From positions 1-7,762 of the forward strand of contig CANGUI010000077.1 in assembly GCA_947457025.1 (NCBI GenBank): a stretch of 7,762 nucleotides of DNA, read 5' to 3'. The position numbers were made by a program, and so were the translations under genes. The stretch's first letter is position 1, and every line of letters begins with the position of its first letter. The stretch comes from Flammeovirgaceae bacterium (GTDB lineage: Bacteria > Bacteroidota > Bacteroidia > Cytophagales > Cyclobacteriaceae). This document shows, piece after piece, positions 1-5,289 of this stretch. The notes under the pieces are model-generated. The model saw nothing but the letters and a program-made list of their open reading frames with translations, did no database searches and was not told where the DNA came from.

Positions 1-887
1 ACGCTCATTTCCGGCCGCGGCACCTTTGTTGTTTCCGTTTGACGTGGAATTGTAAGTGTGAAGGTGGACCCTTTACCTAAATGTGTCTCCAAAGAAATGG
101 TGCCTCCCAGCCGTTGACTTAATTCTTTAATGATCCAAAGACCCAGGCCTGTGCTAGTCTCACCCGCTGTGGGCTGAGCCGAGAGTTTTTGAAATTTCCG
201 GAACATCAGAGCTTGGTCATCGGCGCTGAAACCGGGCCCTTCGTCTCGTATGGCTATGGCTATGGCGTCCGCCGCCACGCTCGTCTTGAGAAAGACCGTA
301 GTATTTTCAGAAGAAAATTTGATCGCATTACCCAACAGATTTTCCAGGATGCGGTTCAGCAGTGTGCGATCAGTATGGAAGATCACGGGCTCAGGCCTCT
401 CGTAGACGATTTGTATCTTTTTCCGTTCGGCCAGCACCCGGAACTGTAGAATTATAGTATCAACTACAACGGGCAAAGAAACGGCCTCTGGGTGCTGTTC
501 CAGTTCATACTCCAGATTTCGCGTGTCAATAAGGTTGCGGATCATGCCGAGTCCGTCAGCCACCAGCTGGTGGATATGGTTGACGTACATTTTTTGCTTT
601 TCCGAAAGGGGTTCTTCCAGAGCCATCAGGCGGGTGAGTGCGAAGATCCGGTTAAAGGGGCCCTTTAGATCATGCGACACAATGCTGCTGAGTTGCTGCC
701 GTTGCCGGAGTATTTCTTCATGACGGAGGTTCTGCTCCCGGATTTCCTGTAAATGTTGTTGGATTTCGCGACTTTGTTTTTCTAGTACTTGCTGCTGCCG
801 GCGCCATTTGATCGCCAGGCGCGTTAACACCAGCACAAGAAGTGCGAGCAATACTACCAATGAAAAAATAGTCGCCTGGGGCGTCAT
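1..887 (-). CDS. Sensor histidine kinase, membrane-anchored (3' end outside window)
   Basis: Read by hand on the minus strand from ATG at 887; 295 codons are visible and the frame is still open at base 1. A hydrophobic helix (about residues 7-26) is followed by a basic stop-transfer stretch (KWRR) and a Q/E/R-rich coiled coil (about 30-66). The HisKA H-box IVSHDLKGPFNR has the phospho-acceptor His72. The HATPase_c domain shows the N-box (ENLLGNAIKF, Asn187), G1 box (DEGPG, 215-219), F-box (MFRKFQKLS) and G2 box (TGLGLW, 246-251). Only about six residues precede the helix, so there is no periplasmic sensor domain; input presumably comes from a partner or the membrane. The visible end (GKGSTFTLTIP plus a polar tail) suggests the C-terminus is near and that no receiver domain is fused within the visible part. 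The gene follows the lipoprotein gene by nine bases in the same frame. No cognate response regulator is in the window and the signal is unknown. Confidence 0.93.
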   Translation of the reverse strand, partial: MTPQATIFSLVVLLALLVLVLTRLAIKWRRQQQVLEKQSREIQQHLQEIREQNLRHEEILRQRQQLSSIVSHDLKGPFNRIFALTRLMALEEPLSEKQKMYVNHIHQLVADGLGMIRNLIDTRNLEYELEQHPEAVSLPVVVDTIILQFRVLAERKKIQIVYERPEPVIFHTDRTLLNRILENLLGNAIKFSSENTTVFLKTSVAADAIAIAIRDEGPGFSADDQALMFRKFQKLSAQPTAGETSTGLGLWIIKELSQRLGGTISLETHLGKGSTFTLTIPRQTETTKVPRPEMS

Positions 888-896
888 ATCTGCAGA

Positions 897-1343
897 TTAG
901 AAACGGAGTTTAAATTCCTCACGGTGATCCACTGGAATCTGTAAGGGTAACCCGTTTACAGTGACTTTTAAATTACCTACGTACTGAATTTGATATTTTT
1001 TACCGCCAAACAAACCTTGAAGTGCATCAGCCAGTCCGAATTCCTTCAGGTTGAGTTGTACCTCGAGTGGCACGGTAAACTCACTATTACCGGCAGCTAC
1101 AGTTGATAATTGTTGATCGATACGGGCTGCTTTGCGGTTGTCTACCAGAACATCTATGGTTGCCGCGCGCAGTTTCAGTCGGGCCCGGTTTGGATTAAAG
1201 AATACGGCATTCCCCGCCAGCACCGTGCCAGCCGCCCCTTTTTGCAGCTGCACATTTTCTACGCGCACCAGGGTAATTTGCTTTTTGGGCATACAACCGG
1301 CCAATGCCGAAACCCCCAGGATGATGACCAGTAACTGTTTCAT
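897..1343 (-). CDS. LEA14/WHy-domain (LEA type 2) lipoprotein
   Basis: 148 residues starting at ATG 1343. The N-terminus is a lipoprotein signal: MKQ, a hydrophobic stretch, then lipobox LAGC with Cys17 as the predicted lipidated residue. Positions after Cys17 are MPKK, without the acidic run reported as a surface-export signal in some Bacteroidota, so a periplasm-facing anchor is the simpler guess. Residues about 24-110 fit the LEA type 2/WHy beta-sandwich: an opening beta strand (LVRVENVQLQ), a central NPNRARLKLRAATIDVLVDN segment typical of the family, then a strand pair ending in FTVPLEVQLNL. In bacteria such proteins are small periplasmic or lipoprotein beta-sandwiches of poorly defined function, sometimes linked to desiccation or stress. 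The gene directly precedes the histidine kinase and is probably in its operon. Family assignment is by pattern only. Confidence 0.82.
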   Translation of the reverse strand: MKQLLVIILGVSALAGCMPKKQITLVRVENVQLQKGAAGTVLAGNAVFFNPNRARLKLRAATIDVLVDNRKAARIDQQLSTVAAGNSEFTVPLEVQLNLKEFGLADALQGLFGGKKYQIQYVGNLKVTVNGLPLQIPVDHREEFKLRF

Positions 1344-1349
1344 TCGCGC

Positions 1350-1357
1350 TAAATTTG
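1350..1357 (+). promoter_or_regulatory. Candidate Bacteroidota -7 promoter element
   Basis: TAAATTTG matches the Bacteroidota -7 consensus TAnnTTTG exactly. It lies in the 18-base gap between the divergent lipoprotein and oxygenase genes, and its last base is four bases before the oxygenase GTG. No TTG stands at the expected -33 distance, so support is half a promoter. If active, transcription would begin at or within a few bases of the GTG, giving a leaderless message. Confidence 0.3.
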
Positions 1358-1361
1358 CACC

Positions 1362-1985
1362 GTGGAAACCAGACTACAAAATTCATTCCCCATTATCGCC
1401 GCCGGAATTGCCGACCATGGGTACGCCATCGTGGACAATTTCCTTACCGGGTATGAAGTTGACCGGATTCTGGCACTCGACAGTTTTGCGAAAAATGATG
1501 GATTCCGTCAGGCCGGAATCGGCAAGCACCGCAACTATCAGGTAGATGAAGCCATCCGGGGCGATCAAATCCAATGGCTCCACTATGACTCGGCTCATGA
1601 CCCAATCCGGGTGTATCTTGACCGCCTGCATGCCTTGCGTGTTTTCCTGAAGCAGGCGCTGTTTCTCAGCCTTGTTGATGTGGAGGTTCATCAAACCATC
1701 TATCCTACCGGCTCCTATTACAAACGGCACCTCGATCAGTTCAAAAAAGATGACCACCGCCGCCTGTCGGTAATATGTTACCTCAATCCGGATTGGTCTG
1801 AACGAGAGGGTGGCCAGCTTCGGATCTATCTGCCCAATACCTATGCGGATGTACTCCCCCTGGCCGGTCGCCTCATCTGTTTTCGCAGCGATCTGCTGGA
1901 GCATGAGGTGTTGCCCGCCACCCGCCCTCGACTGAGCATTACCGGGTGGATGTTGGATCAACTAGCCGAACTTCGACACTTGTAA
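1362..1985 (+). CDS. 2-oxoglutarate/Fe(II)-dependent oxygenase, EGLN/PHD-type prolyl hydroxylase-like
   Basis: 207 residues from a GTG start; an in-frame TAA at 1350-1352 leaves no better upstream start. The double-stranded beta-helix core shows the Fe(II) triad His123-x-Asp125 (YKRHLDQF) and His181 (LEHEV), with the 2-oxoglutarate-binding Arg190 nine residues after the distal His (RPRLSITGW), the spacing found in human PHD2. Other PHD-like segments are IYPTGSYYKRH (Tyr114 and Tyr120 align with PHD2 active-site tyrosines) and the CYLNPDW...GGQLRIY block. A Pseudomonas enzyme of this class hydroxylates a proline of elongation factor Tu; whether this one does is inference. No signal peptide is seen, so it is cytoplasmic. 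It is transcribed divergently from the lipoprotein gene and stands alone in its transcription unit. Alternatives are another protein prolyl hydroxylase or a small-molecule hydroxylase. The family is secure, the substrate is not. Confidence 0.9.
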   Translation: METRLQNSFPIIAAGIADHGYAIVDNFLTGYEVDRILALDSFAKNDGFRQAGIGKHRNYQVDEAIRGDQIQWLHYDSAHDPIRVYLDRLHALRVFLKQALFLSLVDVEVHQTIYPTGSYYKRHLDQFKKDDHRRLSVICYLNPDWSEREGGQLRIYLPNTYADVLPLAGRLICFRSDLLEHEVLPATRPRLSITGWMLDQLAELRHL

Positions 1986-1986
1986 A

Positions 1987-2028
1987 TGAATGGCCGGCCG
2001 CCGCATACGCATAACGTACGGCCATTCA
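1987..2028. repeat. Inverted repeat with 10-bp perfect arms (possible terminator or attenuator)
   Basis: The left arm TGAATGGCCG (1987-1996) and right arm CGGCCATTCA (2019-2028) are exact reverse complements around a 22-base loop. It begins two bases after the oxygenase stop codon, where a terminator would be expected, but no T-run follows on either strand, so a classic intrinsic terminator is not supported. The left arm also contains the self-complementary GGCCGGCC. Confidence 0.45.
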
Positions 2029-2029
2029 C

Positions 2030-2043
2030 TGCAAGCGCTTGCA
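2030..2043. promoter_or_regulatory. Perfect 14-bp palindrome, LacI/GalR-family operator type
   Basis: TGCAAGCGCTTGCA is fully self-complementary, has the central CG characteristic of LacI/GalR-family operators, and fits the degenerate pattern TGnAAnCGnTTnCA. It lies 106 bases upstream of the TraB/GumN gene and one base after the preceding inverted repeat. No LacI-family regulator is encoded in the window, so the binding protein would be encoded elsewhere. Confidence 0.45.
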
Positions 2044-2149
2044 TAAGGGCATGATGGCGGCTGGTTGATCAGATGCCTGTAAAAAAAATTTTCGTCAGGG
2101 ATGTAATTTAGGATCACTTAAAACAACATATACGCCAACCCATATCGCC
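2044..2149 (+). promoter_or_regulatory. Probable promoter region of the TraB/sigma/membrane-protein unit
   Basis: This 106-base non-coding leader is AT-rich towards its end and must hold the promoter unless transcription reads through from the oxygenase gene. Two weak matches to the Bacteroidota promoter can be seen: TTG (2065-2067) with AATTTTCG 19 bases later (2087-2094), and TAATTTAG (2104-2111), one mismatch from TAnnTTTG but without a well-placed TTG. Neither is convincing alone. There is no Shine-Dalgarno sequence before the ATG at 2150, as is usual in this phylum. Confidence 0.3.
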
Positions 2150-3049
2150 ATGAGGTGTTCTTTCAGGTCTGTCTTTTTCTATTTGCTGGTTGCCAGCATG
2201 ACTTGGGTACCGCTGGCCGGCCGGGCCCAGCCGGACGCTGCGATCTTATGGAAAGTAACATCTGCTGAACTGAGTGAACCCTCCTATTTATTGGGGACCT
2301 ATCACTTGCTGACGGATAGCTACTTCCATACACTCTCTGAGGCACGTGAGCCTTTTGCCCAGGCAAGCGCCATTGTAGTGGAAACGGTGATTGATTCCTC
2401 CCGGATTTCGGGGCTCGCGGGGCACATGATGATGCCAGGCCAAAAACTATCCAGACTGCTTAGCGCGGCAGACTTCGAGCGGGTGTCTGACGAGCTCGCC
2501 CGGGTGTCGGGCATGCAGCTGGCTCAACTAGATATGATGAAGCCTGCCACGGTCGCGATCTTAATTACGATGGGATATGCCCAGCTGGCCATTCGCGAAA
2601 CGCTGCGAAAGTATCCCGGCAACCCGATGGACTATCACGTAGCTGCTACTGCAAAAAGATTGGGGAAAACGGTTACCCAGCTCGAAACCATGGAGGAGCA
2701 GTTCGCCATCCTGTACAATACATTTTCAATCGAAGAGCAGGCACGGCAGTTGGTGGCTCTGGTCGATTATAAAGAACTAGCCGCCGCCGCTCAGGGCAAA
2801 CTGCTTGACCTGTATCTTGCCCGCGATATCCACGGACTTCATGCCTATGCGGAACAAATGCCTGAGGATTTCGGGGACTCAGATTTTTTGTTGAAAAACA
2901 GAAATGAAAAATGGATGAGGGTGCTCCCGGCCTTAATGAAGCGCGAATCGCAATTTATTGCAGTCGGGGCTTTGCATTTGCCCGGCCCAGATGGGTTGAT
3001 CGCACGGTTGCAACAAGCCGGATTTCAGGTTGTGCCGGTAACACCCTGA
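2150..3049 (+). CDS. TraB/GumN family protein, exported
   Basis: 299 residues from ATG 2150. A signal peptide (basic start, hydrophobic core FFYLLVASMTWVPL, probable cleavage after GRA at residue 26) predicts secretion to the periplasm. The family's two hallmark GxxH motifs frame the protein: GTYH (49-52) in SYLLGTYHLL near the start and GALH (273-276) in FIAVGALHLPGPDGL at the end, followed by the typical LQQAGFQV finish. A conserved glutamate segment (IVVETVID) and an LETMEEQ block lie between. The family is related to the metazoan TIKI metalloproteases, where the GxxH histidines bind metal; bacterial members are mostly uncharacterised, so protease activity here is inference. Length is normal for the family. 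It is probably first in an operon with the sigma factor and membrane protein that follow, suggesting envelope-stress or signalling work. Confidence 0.92.
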   Translation: MRCSFRSVFFYLLVASMTWVPLAGRAQPDAAILWKVTSAELSEPSYLLGTYHLLTDSYFHTLSEAREPFAQASAIVVETVIDSSRISGLAGHMMMPGQKLSRLLSAADFERVSDELARVSGMQLAQLDMMKPATVAILITMGYAQLAIRETLRKYPGNPMDYHVAATAKRLGKTVTQLETMEEQFAILYNTFSIEEQARQLVALVDYKELAAAAQGKLLDLYLARDIHGLHAYAEQMPEDFGDSDFLLKNRNEKWMRVLPALMKRESQFIAVGALHLPGPDGLIARLQQAGFQVVPVTP

Positions 3050-3064
3050 CCTAAACCTGAACCG

Positions 3065-3544
3065 GTGGAACGAGTTTTTTCCGATCAACTGAATCAGTGC
3101 CGGGGCATCATCTTCAAGGTGATCCGCTTGTATGTGCATGACCCGGAAGACGAGAAGGACTTATTTCAGGAAATCGTGTACCAGGCGTGGAAGTCGTATC
3201 CCCGTTTCGATGGGCGATCCAAATTTTCAACCTGGCTGTATCGGGTGAGCCTGAACACGGTGCTCACCTTCAAACGCAGACCGGCACCGATTGATCGGGT
3301 AGCGAATCTTGAACGCGTGGGCGGCACCAGCGATCCGTACGAAAAGCGTGAAGCAACCGAAGCGTTGTATCAGGCTATACGGGCGCTGGGGGAGATCGAC
3401 CGCATGATTGTTACGCTGCATCTCGATGGCTATACCAACGAGGAGATTGCCGAGATTTCCGGCCTCTCCAAAAATCATGTGGCGGTGCGCCTGCATCGCA
3501 CAAAGGAAATACTGACAAAAAGATTAAAAGATCCTGAGGTATGA
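3065..3544 (+). CDS. RNA polymerase sigma factor, ECF type (sigma-70 family)
   Basis: 159 residues from a GTG start, 15 bases after the TraB/GumN stop. Sigma region 2 covers about residues 8-66: DPEDEKDLFQEIVYQAWKSY for core binding, then the FDGRSKFSTWLYRVSLNTV segment for -10 recognition. Region 4 covers about 102-153, with the helix-turn-helix in TNEEIAEISGLSKNHVAVRL (124-143) followed by HRTKEIL, for -35 recognition. Regions 1 and 3 are absent, and length and layout are those of group 4 (ECF) factors. It directs RNA polymerase to a special promoter set, not predictable here. Its stop overlaps the next start as ATGA, a sign of translational coupling and of a functional pair with the membrane protein. 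Confidence 0.95.
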   Translation: MERVFSDQLNQCRGIIFKVIRLYVHDPEDEKDLFQEIVYQAWKSYPRFDGRSKFSTWLYRVSLNTVLTFKRRPAPIDRVANLERVGGTSDPYEKREATEALYQAIRALGEIDRMIVTLHLDGYTNEEIAEISGLSKNHVAVRLHRTKEILTKRLKDPEV

Positions 3545-4152
3545 ATTTACATGAAGTGTGGAGAAAACTGGAAGTGGAAAAACTGGAGGTCGATCATCCA
3601 TCCCCGCTCAATCCTTGGGCTGCGAAATCAAAACACCCGATAGCGAAATTGAAATCTGCCTACAAAATGACTGCGCTTTTTTCGCTGGTATTCCTGATAC
3701 TTTGTGTTGTCTTGTTTTTCCTGATCGACCAGTGGGTGGTTCAGGTTGGGCTGCTCGCCACCAACGTCAGCTTTCTATTCGGTTTTGTGACCAACTTTTC
3801 GATGTTTCGAAAAATCGATAGAGGATTACCGATGGATGGCAACGTGAGAATGGCGTTGCAGAACACGTATGATTACATCCGATCAAACATCCGTTTTCAG
3901 GAACGCACTGCGCTCTTTTTTTATCCGCTTTCCGGATCTGCCGGTTTTATGGTGGGCACAGCAATTACGGGCGCAGATGTGTGGGCATTATTACAGCTGC
4001 CGGCGGTGTATTGGTCGCTGCTCGCGTTTGCCGTGATCATCACACCAGTTGGGTGGTTGTCCACCCGCTGGATGTACAAAGTCTCTTATGGCGTCTGCCT
4101 GGCACAACTTCGCGATTTGATTGCGGAGCTGGATCAACCGGTAGAAGAGTAG
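3541..4152 (+). CDS. Four-helix membrane protein, putative regulator (anti-sigma) of the adjacent ECF sigma factor
   Basis: 203 residues from ATG 3541, overlapping the sigma gene by four bases. I do not recognise a named family. A charged cytoplasmic-looking N-terminus (about 1-42; MNLHEVWRKLEVEKLEV could form an amphipathic helix) precedes four predicted membrane helices at about 43-62, 68-88, 124-143 and 150-172. Between helices 2 and 3 is a roughly 35-residue loop (RKIDRGLPMDGNVRMALQ and after), and a soluble tail (about 175-203) ends in an acidic segment. There is no HxxxCxxC zinc motif of classical ZAS anti-sigma factors and no FecR domain. An anti-sigma role is inferred only from the overlap with the sigma gene and from membrane location; the N-terminal tail would be the sigma-binding part. 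A transporter or sensor role cannot be excluded. Confidence 0.85.
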   Translation: MNLHEVWRKLEVEKLEVDHPSPLNPWAAKSKHPIAKLKSAYKMTALFSLVFLILCVVLFFLIDQWVVQVGLLATNVSFLFGFVTNFSMFRKIDRGLPMDGNVRMALQNTYDYIRSNIRFQERTALFFYPLSGSAGFMVGTAITGADVWALLQLPAVYWSLLAFAVIITPVGWLSTRWMYKVSYGVCLAQLRDLIAELDQPVEE

Positions 4153-4160
4153 GCCGACTT

Positions 4161-4186
4161 TAGCGGCAAGTTCCCTTGCCCGCCTA
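4161..4186. terminator. Hairpin between convergent genes, possible bidirectional terminator
   Basis: GGCAAG (4165-4170) and CTTGCC (4175-4180) form a 6-bp stem with a TTCC loop. TAG (4161-4163) with CTA (4184-4186) could extend it across an internal loop. It lies in the 31-base gap between the membrane-protein stop and the radical SAM stop. The only homopolymer, AAAAAA at 4186-4191, is on the wrong side for a T-run on the plus strand, and lies before the hairpin for minus-strand transcripts, so termination is a weak inference. Confidence 0.3.
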
Positions 4187-5236
4187 AAAAAGCGAAAGCG
4201 TACCTGTGCGCTGAAAGCGCGTGAGATCGTAGGGCGGAAAATCGCATCCTTCAAAGTACTTCCGCCGGGCTGCTCGAAAAAGCTGCTCCATACTGTCAGC
4301 CTGCGCACCCGTTCCGCGTAAGCGGCGGCCAAATTGCGAGTCATTCACGGTTCCGCCGTGCAGGGCGCAGATCTGATTCCACACCTTATGAAAGCGTTCA
4401 GGAAAATTCCGACGCAGCCAGTCTTCAAATACACTCCCGATGGAACCGTTGAGGCGCACGACTTGCATGCCGGCACCCACGGCGCCCGCCTCACGGGCAG
4501 CTTTCAGGATCGCGGGCACCTCATGGTGATTCAGCCCGGGAATCATCGGGGCACACATCACCCCGGTTGGAATGTTTTTCTCAGCCAGTGCGCGGATGGT
4601 TTGCAGGCGCTTCGCCGCACTGGCGGTACGCGGTTCCATTTTGCTGCGCAGTTCTTCGTCCAGTGTGGTCACCGATATGTAAACATGAACCAGGCGCTGC
4701 GCGGCCAGATCCTGCAGCACATCAAGGTCGCGAAGGATTAGGCTGTTTTTGGTGATGATGCTGACTGGATGACGATGGTACGCCAGTATGATCAGCACAG
4801 CGCGCGTGAGCCGGTAGGTGCGTTCCAGGGGTTGATAGCAGTCGGTGTTACCACTGAGGGATATTGGTGCCACCCGCCAAGAGGGGCTGTACAGGTGTTT
4901 CTCCAGCAGCCGCGGTGCATTGCGCTTCACGATGATCTTGCTTTCAAAATCAAGCCCCGCGTTGAACCCGTAGTACTCATGCGTGTTTCGCGCATAGCAG
5001 TAGATGCAGCCGTGCTCGCAGCCCTGATAGGGGTTCAGGGAATACGTCATCCCGAGATCGGGGCTGGCAACGTGATTAACAATGGTGCGGGCCTGCTCTT
5101 CAAAAACCTGCGTGGCGGGTTTATGCCGGTCAGGCTCATCTAATCCCTCGGGAAAGTCGGTGACATAACGCGCCCGCACAAACCGGTTAACCGGATTGAT
5201 TTGCGCACCGCGGCCGTTGAGGTAAAAGTCATCCAC
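4184..5236 (-). CDS. PA0069-family radical SAM protein (SplB-like)
   Basis: 350 residues from a GTG start at 5236; an in-frame TAG at 5249-5251 excludes a longer protein, and an ATG four bases downstream is out of frame. The N-terminal GRGAQINPVNRF (8-19) is typical of the PA0069/Rv2578c-type family. The [4Fe-4S] cluster motif is Cys73-x3-Cys77-x2-Cys80 (GCEHGCIYCYARN), which with S-adenosylmethionine generates the 5'-deoxyadenosyl radical. Radical SAM barrel segments follow: ISLSGNTDCYQPLE, VSIITKNSLILRD, VHVYISVTTLDEEL and TGVMCAPMIPGLN. The C-terminal part (SVFEDWLRRNFPERFHKV, then FGRRLRGTGAQ) is also family-typical. Related proteins are often annotated as DNA repair photolyase or SplB-like, but the substrate of this family is unknown to me. 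It is the last gene of the minus-strand cluster and has a strong palindrome immediately upstream. Confidence 0.93.
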   Translation of the reverse strand: MDDFYLNGRGAQINPVNRFVRARYVTDFPEGLDEPDRHKPATQVFEEQARTIVNHVASPDLGMTYSLNPYQGCEHGCIYCYARNTHEYYGFNAGLDFESKIIVKRNAPRLLEKHLYSPSWRVAPISLSGNTDCYQPLERTYRLTRAVLIILAYHRHPVSIITKNSLILRDLDVLQDLAAQRLVHVYISVTTLDEELRSKMEPRTASAAKRLQTIRALAEKNIPTGVMCAPMIPGLNHHEVPAILKAAREAGAVGAGMQVVRLNGSIGSVFEDWLRRNFPERFHKVWNQICALHGGTVNDSQFGRRLRGTGAQADSMEQLFRAARRKYFEGCDFPPYDLTRFQRTGTLSLF

Positions 5237-5239
5237 GCG

Positions 5240-5266
5240 GCAATATTGCTAAATAATTTAGCAATA
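5240..5266. promoter_or_regulatory. AT-rich palindrome overlapping the radical SAM translation start region, candidate operator
   Basis: TATTGCTAAAT (5244-5254) and ATTTAGCAATA (5256-5266) are perfect 11-bp inverted arms around a single A at 5255. A second small palindrome GCAATATTGC (5240-5249) overlaps the left arm, so the hexamer GCAATA occurs as a direct repeat at 5240-5245 and 5261-5266, 21 bases apart, about two helical turns. The element lies 4-30 bases upstream of the GTG at 5236. Its symmetry and spacing suggest a dimeric repressor site; an mRNA hairpin masking the start is the alternative. There is no T-run, so a terminator is less likely. Confidence 0.5.
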
Positions 5267-5289
5267 CCCAAAAATGCTGGGGCTCTTGC

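Noticed and set aside
241..260. Tandem TATGGC-type microrepeat
   Set aside because: It is three Ala-Ile codon pairs inside a beta strand of the kinase ATPase domain; too short to be a functional repeat.
189..723. Two plus-strand open frames at the left edge
   Set aside because: They are shadows of the histidine kinase on the minus strand, whose H, N, G1, F and G2 boxes are all readable.
1383..1961. 192-codon open frame on the minus strand
   Set aside because: It lies wholly antisense to the oxygenase, whose catalytic motifs are all present on the plus strand; its product resembles no family.
1986..2054. Short ATG frame of about 22 codons directly after the oxygenase stop
   Set aside because: It runs through the inverted repeat and the palindrome, has no ribosome binding site and its composition follows those structures; not a credible gene.
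4334..5143. Plus-strand open frames opposite the radical SAM gene
   Set aside because: They have no recognisable domains and are antisense to a gene with a complete CxxxCxxC motif and family-typical ends.
4184..5236. Reading the radical SAM protein as a true spore photoproduct lyase
   Set aside because: The GRGA...NPVNRF start and C-terminal blocks fit the PA0069 family; there is no sporulation context, so the SplB name is only a distant relation.
5267..5281. CCCA/TGGG mini-hairpin after the oxidoreductase gene as a terminator
   Set aside because: The stem is only four pairs and its T-run lies in the loop, not after the stem.
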